Shown here one piece after another: positions 1-9,009 of a DNA stretch of 64,000 nucleotides. The translations under genes were made by a program, and so were the position numbers. Location: assembly GCA_013306675.1 (NCBI GenBank), contig JABLUY010000022.1:124001-188000 (forward strand), written 5' to 3'. The notes under the pieces are model-generated. The model saw only the letters and a list, made by a program, of their open reading frames with translations, ran no database searches and was not told the DNA's origin. This DNA is from Thraustochytrium sp. TN22. Lineage: Eukaryota > Sar > Bigyra > Thraustochytrida > Thraustochytriidae. Numbering within the stretch: the first letter of the stretch is position 1; every line of letters begins with the position of its first letter.

Positions 1-90
1 GGAGGACAAGGTCTCGACGGTGTGGATCATAGTCTATACACATATACTTGCACTGCCACGTTAACCTGACACAGTGGCGAGCTGTAGCTC

Positions 91-2946
91 TCACTTCAGC
101 GCGTATGGCGCGAGGATCGCCTTCCACTCCTCGCGGGTCCCGTCGAACGTCAGCTCGCGCGGCTTGAAGTTGACGCTGGGGCGGCGCGCGTAGTCCTTCC
201 AGGGGTACCTGTTGTCGAACAGGTCGACGATCCAGTCCGCGAGCTCGTCAGCGCTGTGACAGGCGGCCAAGGATGACGACTTGGCGTCCGTCTGGTTGGA
301 CTTGCGGCCGTTGCGGCCCTTGTTCGCGGCGACGCGCTTCTTGGCGGGCTCCTGGGCGGCGCCCCGCTCCCGAAGACGGCTCCGGGCGGCCTCGAGAAAG
401 GTTCGCATCGACTTCACGGGCGCCGTGGCGCCCCCCGACAGATACAGCGTCTCGGCGCGCTGCAGATACTTGACGGCGGGCTCGTACTGCTCACGGGCGT
501 GCAGGAGGCGACCGATGTTGTCGTAGGCCATGGCCAGGGAGGGGTGGTCCGGACCAAGTTTGTGCGCCTTGAGGGCGAGGGCGACCTGGTAGCCCATGTG
601 CGCATCGTCTCGGTTTGTTTGTGTGTGAAAGACCACGGCAATGTCCTCGAAGAGATCGGAGACGTCGATGGAGTCCTTGCCATGGACAACGACACTCAGG
701 CGCAGGGACTCGAGGAAATAGGCGATGGCCGGCTCGCAGACGCCCTGCGAGAAGTAGGTGCGCGCCACGTTGCCAAGAATCTCGGCAACGTACATGTGGG
801 AGGCGCCGAAGACGGACTCGTGGATATCGAGCGCCTCGTCGAGGTGCTCAAGCGCGTCCTCGTGGCGGCCCATCGTCTTGAGCACGCGCGCAATGTGGAC
901 CATGGTCTTGCCCACATGAGGATCGCGCGGGCCGCTCGCGCGGATTCGCGCGTCCGTCGAGGCCTGCAGGAGGGCCAGGGCCGCCTCGTGGCGCTCCAGG
1001 TGGCCGTAGGACACGGCGAGGAGATCGAGGACCTCGGCCATGACCTCGTCGCCCACCTTGGCCTCGCGCGCCCGGAAGACCGCCTCCTCCAGTGTTCGCG
1101 AGGCGCGCTCATTCAGGTCAAGCGCCTGCTCCTGTGAGCCGACCATCTTGAGGCAGTCCACCAGAGTGGCCGGGCTCGCGGTGGGCGAGCTGCGGCAGAG
1201 CGCCGTCGCGTGTCGCGCGCAAAGCAGCGCGTCCTCCAAGCGCTTGCTCGAGCGATAAACTCGGCTCATGCGCAGCAGAATCTCAATGGACCTCTGGTGA
1301 CCCGCGCCGACCGAGCGGGCGGCCGCCTCCATGGCCTGCTCGAAGCTCCGCAGCGCGTCGTTGTGGCGCTTGTCATTGCCCAGGTAAACGCCGAGGAACA
1401 TGAGCGCCTCAGCCATGTCCTCGCCGCGGACGACACCCTGGTTCTGTTGCAGTTGCATGATCTCGACCGCCGCCGCCTGTCGCTTGGCCGCGTCCGCGAA
1501 CTCGCCGTACGAGTCCACGACGGAGGCGGCCTCCGCAAAGGTCTGGGCGAGCTCCAGGTCGTCCTCGGCGTATGCTTGCACGTGAAGCTCCACGAGGGTC
1601 TCCGTCGTCTTCTGCAAGTCCATGTAGCGCTTCTCGAGGCGGCACTTGGCAATTGCCTCGCGGAGGGCCGTGGTGCACTGGGCGAGCAACTTTAGCCCCT
1701 GCTCGGCGGCGCCCACGGCCAATGGGCCCGAGGCGGCCTTGTTGGCGATCACCGATCGGAGCTTGGCCACCTTGCACCCGCCCAAGCCGGAGCGCGCGCG
1801 CTGCACGAGCACTTCGAGCGGGGGCGTGGGCGTGGGAGCCTTGGCCTTGCCCGGGTCCATCCGCTTCGCCTTGACGGACTTCCAGCCGAGATCCTTGAGC
1901 CAGGTATCCATAATCTTCGCCAGGATAGCGTCAGCACCATCGACCCCACCGACCACGTAGCGCTCAAAGGCAGCGTTGAGCAGCACGACATCGTCGGACG
2001 ATTTGGAGGCGTCTTTCCAGTCTTCCACGGGAAAGCCGAGCCTGTCGATCACATGTTTGAGGTCAAACCGGGAAATTAGCCTGACCAGCTCCTGCGCGAC
2101 GTCGGGGCTCACAGCCAGACGCGGCATGCGGCCGGCGCGGATTTCGCCCATGAGCTCCCACACGCACCACGTGCGCTGCAGGGTCGCCGCGTCGTACGAT
2201 GCATCCAGGACACACATCATCGAGTCGAAGCGCGCGATGGCCTCATGCAGGCCGTCCTGCACAAAACGACGCCACACCGCGTAAGACGTGGGTGAGGTCC
2301 ACTTCGCAAAGCGATGCTTATCGAGCCGTGCCAGGTCCGCGCACATAAAGTCCAGCCACACGAAGACGTCGTCCTCCGGATCAGGCTCCTTCGCGCCGGC
2401 CCCTTGGTTCGGGAGCAGCGTGGCCTCGAGAGCGTTCACGAGGTCCGCGAAGCGCATAGAGTGCGCGTGGCTCACGAAGATGCCTTGAAAGGGCTGGCCC
2501 ATGTCCCTCGACTGGAGCCAATACGTGTATGGCATGCTTCGATCCAGGCTGCCGTCCGCCATGAAGCGCGAGGCGGTCGGCTTGATCACCACCTCCATCA
2601 CCTCAAACGTCGTGTAGTCCTCCGGCGGGACCGGGTCGCCGACCTGCCCCAGCGAGAAGGTCACCTTCTCGTTCGAGTCCAGCACGCGGCCCACGACCGT
2701 CTTGCTGTCCGCGCGGCCCACGTTGTCGATATCCCTCACGAGCAGCACCGCGCCACACTCCACGCCCGGCACCCTATCTGCGTCGTACACGCTCACGCCC
2801 TTGCCCACCACCCCGCGCCGCAGGTCGTCCAGCAGCCGCCGCAGGCTGCGCAAGCTGACGCCGCGCCAGTCCACGAGGTCCTCCTCCGCGGCCGCATATT
2901 CCTCGTCAGACACCTGCGGCCGCGGCACGGACAGCACGCACGGCAT
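91..2946 (-). CDS. TIR-like domain plus kinesin-light-chain-type TPR protein
   Basis: The protein has 951 residues. Residues about 155-290 form a TIR-like module: FVSHA at 157-161, a VFVWLDF strand near 194-200 and WCVWE at 260-264. This resembles the TIR-like domains that protists and algae attach to repeat proteins. Residues about 470-880 are tandem TPRs of kinesin-light-chain style, with spaced pairs such as DALRSFEQAM and DALEHLDEALDI. The first 150 residues and a short W-containing C-terminus match nothing I recognise. The frame stays open upstream to 3156, but that extension is Arg/Ala-rich, so the ATG at 2946 (MPCVLSV) was chosen. Known TIR-TPR proteins act in self/non-self or NAD-linked signalling. 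Enzyme activity here is not shown, because I could not locate a clear catalytic Glu. It is likely a cytosolic scaffold or sensor. Confidence 0.8.
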   Translation of the reverse strand: MPCVLSVPRPQVSDEEYAAAEEDLVDWRGVSLRSLRRLLDDLRRGVVGKGVSVYDADRVPGVECGAVLLVRDIDNVGRADSKTVVGRVLDSNEKVTFSLGQVGDPVPPEDYTTFEVMEVVIKPTASRFMADGSLDRSMPYTYWLQSRDMGQPFQGIFVSHAHSMRFADLVNALEATLLPNQGAGAKEPDPEDDVFVWLDFMCADLARLDKHRFAKWTSPTSYAVWRRFVQDGLHEAIARFDSMMCVLDASYDAATLQRTWCVWELMGEIRAGRMPRLAVSPDVAQELVRLISRFDLKHVIDRLGFPVEDWKDASKSSDDVVLLNAAFERYVVGGVDGADAILAKIMDTWLKDLGWKSVKAKRMDPGKAKAPTPTPPLEVLVQRARSGLGGCKVAKLRSVIANKAASGPLAVGAAEQGLKLLAQCTTALREAIAKCRLEKRYMDLQKTTETLVELHVQAYAEDDLELAQTFAEAASVVDSYGEFADAAKRQAAAVEIMQLQQNQGVVRGEDMAEALMFLGVYLGNDKRHNDALRSFEQAMEAAARSVGAGHQRSIEILLRMSRVYRSSKRLEDALLCARHATALCRSSPTASPATLVDCLKMVGSQEQALDLNERASRTLEEAVFRAREAKVGDEVMAEVLDLLAVSYGHLERHEAALALLQASTDARIRASGPRDPHVGKTMVHIARVLKTMGRHEDALEHLDEALDIHESVFGASHMYVAEILGNVARTYFSQGVCEPAIAYFLESLRLSVVVHGKDSIDVSDLFEDIAVVFHTQTNRDDAHMGYQVALALKAHKLGPDHPSLAMAYDNIGRLLHAREQYEPAVKYLQRAETLYLSGGATAPVKSMRTFLEAARSRLRERGAAQEPAKKRVAANKGRNGRKSNQTDAKSSSLAACHSADELADWIVDLFDNRYPWKDYARRPSVNFKPRELTFDGTREEWKAILAPYALK

Positions 2947-3421
2947 GTCGCGCGGCCCGCCGGGCCTGCGCCGCCCGCGCGCCGCCTGCGCGCCGCTCGC
3001 GCGCCGCCGCGCTGCGCGCCGCCCGCGCCACGCGCACGCGCGAGCGAGTTTAGTTTGGACTTTGCTTGCTCTTGTTTGCTCTTGTTTGCTCCGAGTGGTC
3101 GGCGGCGCGCCAGGACTCCCAGCACGCGGCGGCGCGCGCGCACGGGCGCTGCGCAACGCAAATCAACTGCCAAGATGAGCACCCGCGACTCCGAGCGAGC
3201 GAGCGACCGAGCGAGCGAGTAAGAAGGCAAGCGGACAAGGCGCGAGGCGAGACAAGCAGGGCACACACGACGAGCCACAACAGGACGAGTCGCAGCCCGT
3301 GGACATGGCTAGCTCCGGCCAGATTTGTTCATTCGGATTTCAAGTTCTTGTTCGTACACGTCGTGCGGTCGGTCGTTGTCCTCTGAGCCAGACGCAAAGG
3401 CTCGTTGGCTGGTCGAGCACG
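2947..3421. other. Intergenic region, 5' flank of TIR-TPR gene
   Basis: No gene is supported here. It holds the Arg/Ala-coding open extension of the upstream minus-strand gene, repeated TTGCTC/TTTGCTC words near 3061-3090, and an imperfect (GAGC)n tract at about 3193-3219. Confidence 0.6.
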
Positions 3422-4104
3422 TCAGTCGTCGAGAGGATTGTAGATGCAACGCACGAGCTCGCCGTGTTGCGTGTTGACCTGGACGACCATCTTGACCTCG
3501 GCGAGGACGTGCTCTGAGGCGTCGCGCAGACTGCAAATGAGGAGGCCGGCGTTGGAGAGCTGGGACGGCTTGATGTGGCTCACGTCGACCTCGTCGACGC
3601 GGAAGCTCATGGTGCTCGTGCCTGTGTAGTTGGCCGGATCAGTGCGGCCCAGCACGATGATGTTGCGCTTCGCGACGCAGTCCACCAGGTACTGCGCGCA
3701 TTGCGTTGGTGCACCACGGGTTTGTGAGTCTGATTATCCAACCGCCGCGCGGAGACCCTTTCCTCAAACCTGGCGGTACCTGACCGACTTACCTTGATCT
3801 CCCAGGTGGCGCCCTTGAGCGGGCGCAGCGCCTTGAACTTGAGCGAAAAGGCGAGCGGCGCCGACACCGGCTGCAGGTCGCTGCCGTCCTCGAAGTCCAC
3901 CTTCTTGAGCGTGATCACCTCCTCCTCTTCCTCTTCCTCCCCATCCTCCTCCTCCTCCTCCTCCTCCTCCATGTTCCTGCTGCCGCCGTCCTCGTCGCGC
4001 TTCGTGGCGGCCGCCGCCAGCCGCTCAACGTCCCTCTCGGGCGCGGTCTTGGACTCGGCAGCGTCCGAGTCCGCCAGCTTCGCCTCGGCGAGCTTGGACT
4101 CCAT
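3422..4104 (-). CDS. Small acidic beta-rich protein, two exons
   Basis: This gene is split by one intron. Exon 1 is 4104-3793 and exon 2 is 3691-3422, giving 193 residues. The intron (3692-3792, 101 bp) starts GTAAGT and ends GCAG, and the phase is 0 after ...TWEIK. The join restores a continuous sheet-like pattern (FSLKFKAL, WEIKYLVD, NIIVLGRT, FRVDEVDV, KMVVQV). The first 65 residues are charged, with two runs of Glu. The remaining 120 or so residues look like a compact beta sandwich. The order of strands is faintly like ASF1-type immunoglobulin folds, but I do not recognise the family with confidence. The start (MESKLAE) follows a (CCG)n tract. Its start codon lies 166 bp from that of the divergent ATP synthase-like gene. 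Confidence 0.75.
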
Positions 4105-4146
4105 GGCGCGCGCGTCGAGGGGAGGCGCCGCCGAGGCCGTCGCGCC

Positions 4147-4181
<35 letters not shown>

Positions 4182-4270
4182 CAGGCGGGTTGGAGCTCTG
4201 GTCGGGCCGGGTCGGGCCTCGCGGCGGCGCGCCTGTCTTGCACGGCAATCAATCAATTCGAAAATCGAGG
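4105..4270. promoter_or_regulatory. Short bidirectional promoter region
   Basis: Only 166 bp separate the start codons of two divergent genes. The gap holds a (CCG/CGG)n run at about 4150-4180 and an AT-richer patch (AATCAATCAATTCGAAAAT) at 4249-4267, just upstream of the plus-strand ATG. Both genes must share this segment or have promoters inside each other's leader. Confidence 0.55.
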
Positions 4271-5911
4271 ATGCTGGCGCGGGCGGCGGCGCGCGCGCGC
4301 GGCGCGCGCGGCGCGGGCTGGCGCGGGCTGGCGCGGGACACGCGGCGCGGCGCGGCGCGGGGCGACGAGCGCGAGTTCGCGCTGGAAGAGCAGATCCTGG
4401 GCGCGCGCAAGGCGCTGCGCGGGGACGAGGGCGAGGTGGTGGACGTGGAGCGCGGCGTCGTCTCGGTGCTGGGCCTGGACGACGCGCACGTGAACAGCGT
4501 GGTGGAGATGGGCGATGCGGGCCTGCGCGGGTACGTGCTGCGCCTGGACGAGCGCGTGGCCAAGGTGGCGGCGCTGGGCGCCACGAGCGCTGACGCGGTG
4601 CGCACGGGCGCGCCCGCGCGCCTGCTCGCCGGCGAGGAGGCGCAGCTGCGCGTGCCACAGCTGCAGGCCGGCGAGGTGCGGTCGCCGCTGGGCCACGAGC
4701 TGTGGACCGGCGAGCCGGGCCAGCCGGCGCTGCGGGCGGCCATGGACCCCAAGTCCGGCGCCGCCACCTTTGGCGAGCGCGACTCGGTGCGCACGCAGCT
4801 CTGGACCGGCCACCTGGCCATCGACGCGCTGTACCCGCTCGGACTCGGCACGCGCAACCTCGTGCTGGGCCGCAACCCGACCGGCTTGCGCCGGCTGGCC
4901 GAGGACCTTGTGGCGCGCCAGGCGCGGCTGGCGCCGGAGGCGCGCCAGGTCGACTTTTGCGTCTGGCTCAGCGCCGGCCACGACCAGGCCGGCGTGCGCC
5001 GCAGCTTCGCGGCGCTCGACGCTGTGGGCGCCACGGCCTTCACCGGCATGGTCGCCGCCACGGCGAACGACCCGTGGCCCGTGCAGGCGCTGGCGCCCGC
5101 CGCCGCCTGCGCCATGGCCGAGGCGCGCGCGCGCGCCGGCGAGCGCGTGCTCCTCGTCATTGACAGCCTCGGCCCGGTCGGCGCGGCGCAGGCCGAGGCC
5201 GAGGCTGTGCGCAACGGCGCGCGCGTCACGCCTCTCTTCCAGCCGCACCGCTACCTGGAGCGCCTCGGCCCACTGCGCGACGCGGGCTCCGTCACGACGC
5301 TGGCGCTTTTGTGCGAAGACGACTCGGCGCAGGCCGACCAGGCGCGCGACCGTCTCGCTGGCCAGGTCGATAACCTCATCCCAACGCAGGGCATGAGCGA
5401 GGTGCAGGTTGTCGGGGCGCGCCTGCCTGGCGTGCGCTCCTTCCAGGATCCGGCCATGCGCGAGCTCTCCTGGCGTCTGCACGTGCTCCTCACCGAGGCT
5501 GCCACCATCGAGTCCGCCAGCGTTGTCGCGCAGCGCCTCGGCATTGACCCCGAGGCCGAGGAGAACCTGCAGACCGGCCTTGCGCATGCCAAGAACCTGC
5601 GCGCGCTCTTCGAGGCGCCCGACGCCCGTCGGGTCGCCAGCGTTAGCACCGACGCACCCGCCGTCGATCGCGTTGCCGAGCTCGTCACGCTCTACGTCGC
5701 CGCCGAGGGGTTCTTGCAGATGCCTTCCGTCACGCCGGTCCGCGTGCGTCCCTGGATTGCCGAGGTCGTCCGTGCCGTCCAGGACTCTGGCCTCGCCGCG
5801 CGCCTCCATGACGAAGTTCTCCTTCCCGGCCGCCGCCTGCTGCACGACACGCCGGCGCTGGCTGACGAACTCAGCCGGCTCGTAATCCAGGCGCTCGCCA
5901 AGCTGCGATGA
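4271..5911 (+). CDS. F1-ATPase alpha-subunit-like protein lacking a P-loop
   Basis: The protein has 546 residues, close to mitochondrial ATP synthase alpha (about 550). Its order of blocks is the same: an N-terminal beta-barrel-like GEVVDVERGVVSVLGLD, then DSVRTQLWTGHLAIDALYPLGLGTRNLVLG, then VVAATAND-like ATANDPWPVQALAPAAACAMAE, then LLVIDSL (Walker B Asp at D298), then NLIPTQG and a helical C-terminus. The Walker A site, usually GDRQTGKT, reads GRNPTGLR at 200-207, so the Lys-Thr pair is gone. The alpha arginine-finger segment (SVSRVGSAAQ) is also replaced. The first 35 residues (MLARAAARARGARGAG) fit a mitochondrial presequence. In normal F1 the alpha sites bind ATP without catalysis. This copy probably binds nucleotide poorly or not at all. 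It may be a structural paralogue or an assembly factor. A canonical alpha gene is not in the window. The first ATG after the short promoter was used as start. Confidence 0.8.
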   Translation: MLARAAARARGARGAGWRGLARDTRRGAARGDEREFALEEQILGARKALRGDEGEVVDVERGVVSVLGLDDAHVNSVVEMGDAGLRGYVLRLDERVAKVAALGATSADAVRTGAPARLLAGEEAQLRVPQLQAGEVRSPLGHELWTGEPGQPALRAAMDPKSGAATFGERDSVRTQLWTGHLAIDALYPLGLGTRNLVLGRNPTGLRRLAEDLVARQARLAPEARQVDFCVWLSAGHDQAGVRRSFAALDAVGATAFTGMVAATANDPWPVQALAPAAACAMAEARARAGERVLLVIDSLGPVGAAQAEAEAVRNGARVTPLFQPHRYLERLGPLRDAGSVTTLALLCEDDSAQADQARDRLAGQVDNLIPTQGMSEVQVVGARLPGVRSFQDPAMRELSWRLHVLLTEAATIESASVVAQRLGIDPEAEENLQTGLAHAKNLRALFEAPDARRVASVSTDAPAVDRVAELVTLYVAAEGFLQMPSVTPVRVRPWIAEVVRAVQDSGLAARLHDEVLLPGRRLLHDTPALADELSRLVIQALAKLR

Positions 5912-6253
5912 GCCTGCCTCGTGGAGAGACGAAACTCCACATACGAGACGCACGCGAGACTGTAGGTCCGTCAACGAGCGAGCGAGTGAACAAGCAAACA
6001 ACGAATCAACCAACCAACCAACCAACGAACCAACCAACTGCGACTGATGTGGATAGGAAGGAGGACGAGAGCAATTCAATCAAGTACACGACCTCGCCTT
6101 TGATTTCGTAGAGTAAGTAGTAGAAAGAGCTAAGAAGTAGAGATGGATGAAGGGGAGCAGACGCCCAAAAGAGGCGAGTGACGATGGTCACCGAGAGTTA
6201 TCAAGGCCCCTCCCTCCACGCATCAGGATTCCTCACGCGAGCCGACCGACGCC
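5912..6253. other. Intergenic region between convergent genes
   Basis: This is the shared 3' flank of two convergent genes. It holds a (CCAA)n tetranucleotide tract at about 6008-6039 and a (GAGC) patch near 5977-5987. No gene is supported. Confidence 0.6.
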
Positions 6254-6643
6254 CTACATGACGTTGCCACCCAAATCCTCCGACAGGTCTGGCAGATCGC
6301 GCTTCGGGAAGGGCTTCATCTCCTCCGGCTTGCGCACGAGCGCCACGTACTGGTAGAGCGCCGCGAAGAAGCCGAGGCCGGCCAGCCAGCCGATGGCGCC
6401 CTGCGCGAAGGTGAAGTTGGGCGCGTCGAAGTCCAGCGTCGCCTCTGGCGCCACGCCGTCGTCCCAGATGAGGTCGTTGTGCTCGTGCAGCGGCTCCTGC
6501 GGCCGCGGCAGGCGCATGAAGGTCGGCGGCGGCGCGCCGCCGCCCGCGCCGCGCTGCACCGCCGCGCCGCGCGCGCGCGCCACCGCGCCCGCGCGCGCCG
6601 CCGCGCCCGCGCGCGCCAGCCCGCTCGTCACCCGCGCCGCCAT
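6254..6643 (-). CDS. NDUFB8: NDUFB8-like mitochondrial complex I subunit
   Basis: The protein has 129 residues. The first 37 or so are Ala/Arg-rich with no acidic residue, fitting a mitochondrial presequence. The motif EPLHEHNDLIWDDG at about 50-63 resembles the EPMHWHLD segment of animal NDUFB8. A single membrane helix follows (GAIGWLAGLGFFAALYQYVA, about 83-102). The short C-terminus ends in LPDLSEDLGG, as in the family's closing R/LGG element. NDUFB8 is an accessory subunit in the membrane arm of respiratory complex I. The match is by short motifs and layout only, so another small inner-membrane subunit is possible. Confidence 0.62.
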   Translation of the reverse strand: MAARVTSGLARAGAAARAGAVARARGAAVQRGAGGGAPPPTFMRLPRPQEPLHEHNDLIWDDGVAPEATLDFDAPNFTFAQGAIGWLAGLGFFAALYQYVALVRKPEEMKPFPKRDLPDLSEDLGGNVM

Positions 6644-7221
6644 CCTGCTCCGCCCGCCCCGCTCGCCGCGCCGCGCTCCTGCTCCTGCTCCCGCGCCCGC
6701 GCCCGCGCTGCTCGCCTCGGCTCGGCTCGGCTCGGCTCGGCTCTGCGCGCCGCCGCCGCCTTCCCGGTCTCCGCCTCCTGCTCCTGCTGCTCCTCCTCCT
6801 CGTACTACGCGTCAGTCAACAAGACGGCGCTGCAGCCGCCGCTTCGCCGCCACGCGCGCGGGCCTAGGATTTCCTCCGCTTCGTCGCCGCGTTCCGTCGT
6901 GTTCTGCTTAGGTTTAGAACACACCGTGACGCAGGGACAGGGAGGACGAGGAGCGACGAGGACGAGGACGCGGAGGAAGACTTGGAGGAGACCGGGGCCG
7001 TCGCGGTGAGCCTCTTGTGACGCCCGGCGGCGGCTGGTCGATGGAGCTGGGCGATGGCGAGATTGGGACATCGTGGGGGGCTTTACTGGACGGATGGCGC
7101 AGTCCGGCCGAGATCAATGGGAAGTCTGAACTGGGTGTCGAGATCAAGGCCATCTACGAAGTGCTTTGAGCCGCAATTTGAGCGGAGGGCGGAGCGGGAT
7201 GTTCGAGGTGGTTGTCGGGGA

Positions 7222-7299
7222 GAGCACGGCAAGAGAAGGCGCGGAGTCTGTTTGCATCATGAGCACGGCAGGAGAAGGCGCGGTGCCTGTATGCATCAT
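7222..7299. repeat. 39-bp tandem duplication
   Basis: Two head-to-tail 39-bp copies (7222-7260 and 7261-7299) start GAGCACGGCA and end GCATCAT. They differ at a handful of bases in the middle. It lies in intergenic DNA. Confidence 0.8.
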
Positions 7300-7451
7300 C
7301 ATCTCGGTTTGCACCATCACCTCTCGCCCGGGCCGCTCGAAGGCACATTTGGTCGCCGCAGAGCGTATCAATGGTCGCTCGAAGGCGCATTCGCAGCAAC
7401 ACCACATGAACCAAAAGGTACCACTTCAAGTTGCGGGTCGAAGCTCACCGC

Positions 7452-7520
7452 TTCACTGCGTCTTCACTGCGTCTTTACTGCGTCTTTACTTCATCTGTAC
7501 TGCGTCTTTACTGCGTCTGC
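7452..7520. repeat. 12-bp minisatellite (TACTGCGTCTTT)
   Basis: About six imperfect copies of a 12-bp unit related to TACTGCGTCTTT end just before the stop codon of the CinA/NMNAT-like gene. On that gene's strand they would sit in the 3' UTR. Confidence 0.75.
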
Positions 7521-7526
7521 CCTCTT

Positions 7527-9009
7527 TTACTGCTTGGCACGCTGCGCGCGGATTTCGGTGGAAGAAATGTCGAGGCGAAAGTCGTCCTCGGAGAGGCCGG
7601 AGAAGAGCGTGGAAAAGCCAGCGGGAATGGCGTCCAGCATGTTGTCAAGCGTCAGAAAAGAGCCGTCGTCGCCGACGCGACCGGCGACGAGAAAGTCGCA
7701 CCCAAGCTTGGCGATGGCGAGAAGGGCCTCGCACATCTTGGCATGTGAGTCCTGGTAGTACTTGGGGTTGACAATGCGCACGGCGGTGTCGTAGCCAACG
7801 ACAAAGGTGCTGCCGGGGAAGAGGCGCGCCTTGTCGAGAAAGATGGGGGCCTGAGTGACAACGACGGGCCAGGGTCCGTGCTGGACAGCGGCCGGGTGCG
7901 CGAACTGCTCCACGCGCGTGCGCACCTGGGCCATATCGATCTCGCCCTTGTCAGGATTCCGAATGGTGAGCTCGAAGGCAACCTGGCAGGCGCGTGGCGC
8001 GCCGCCGCGAGCCTCGGCCTCGAGCTTCTCCTGCTGCTCGTATTTGGCGCGCGCCGCGACGGCGAGCGTCTCGTGGCCTGGGTGCACTGGGTTGAAGGAG
8101 CCGCACAGAATCAAATACCGCACGGTGCGCTGCGTGAGGGTGGTGGAGCCGAGGTCGATGGCGCGGAGGCGGTCCTTGCCGGCGGGCCAGAACCAGGCGG
8201 CGGCGCCCGGCTGCGGGTGCACGGCGGCGCGCGCCAGCAGGCGGTCAAGCACCTTGTCGACGGCATCGTCGCAACCGGGCGGCGCGACCTCCTGCACGGT
8301 CTCCTCTAACACGAGGTCCTCGCCGAGCTGCACGGCGCCAAAGTTGCCCAGCGACCAGCGGCAGAGAGCGCGAACGAGCGCGGTGCTGGCGAGCGCATCC
8401 TGGTCAGCGCGCGTGCTCTGGCCCTTGGGGAACTTGACGGCGTGCACGAGCTCGTGGCCGTCGGACGAGAGGAGCACCACAAAGCACTTGTCCTCACCGC
8501 GGCGCTCACGTCCGGTGGCTAGAGCGCCGGCGTAGCCGACACCCACGATGCGCGCGCGCGCGGCGCTGTCCTTGCCCTCGGCGTTGGCGACGATACCGAG
8601 CGCGCGCCGGCGCGCGTGCCGCGCCAGGCGCCGCGCCATCTCTACCGATGCAAAGGACTCCTCTGGGTCCACATCGCCCTGCACGTAGTCCAGCAGGGCG
8701 CCGCGATGGTACGGGTACTGCACATCGAGCACGCAGCTGGATGCGCCGGGTGTCGCGAGAAGCCATCCGGCCGCTGTGTGAGTGGGTGAACGAGCGAGCG
8801 AGCGCCCGATCGCCGCGTCAGCCAGCCCGCTCGACTCAACTCGATCTGCGTGCCCTCTCTCCTCTCGACACAGCCCACGTACCTTGCGCCGCGCCGCCCG
8901 TGGCGCAGACGGCGACCTTGGGCGCCTCCGGGTCGGCATAGAGCGTCGCTAGCTGCTCACGCGCCTCCCGCGCGAGGCCGGCGAGGTCGAGGCCTCCGCC
9001 GCTGGCCAT
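7527..9009 (-). CDS. CinA-like plus nucleotidylyltransferase (NMNAT-type) protein
   Basis: There are two exons, 9009-8883 and 8773-7527. The intron is 8774-8882 (109 bp, GTACGT...ACAG, phase 1). The protein has 457 residues. Residues about 5-165 are CinA/PncC-like: ATGGAAQAAGWLLATPGASS at 36-55 spans the splice junction, and PYHRGALLDYVQG follows. Residues about 263-455 are a cytidylyltransferase-like Rossmann domain with GSFNPVHPGH (267-276) and a late ISSTEIR. The same domain order occurs in plant and protist proteins annotated as nucleotidylyl transferases. Bacterial CinA-C domains deamidate NMN and NMNAT domains adenylate it, so a pyridine nucleotide role is plausible. The bacterial SCTGG motif reads CATGG here, placing Cys35 where the family has its catalytic Ser. 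An upstream in-frame ATG at 9240 would add a presequence-like Arg/Ala/Ser-rich N-terminus, so mitochondrial targeting is possible. Confidence 0.82.

Larger units (their letters stand above)
6644..7526. other. Intergenic region with tandem repeats
   Basis: No gene is supported. The first part is the 5' flank of the NDUFB8-like gene (CTCGG repeats at about 6714-6743). Further right are the 39-bp tandem duplication (7222-7299) and the ACTGCGTCTTT repeats (about 7452-7520), which lie just past the stop codon of the next minus-strand gene. Confidence 0.6.

Noticed and set aside
7054-7771. Two plus-strand frames over the tandem repeats
   Set aside because: Their sequence consists largely of translated 39-bp and 12-bp repeats, and they run antisense into the CinA/NMNAT-type gene.
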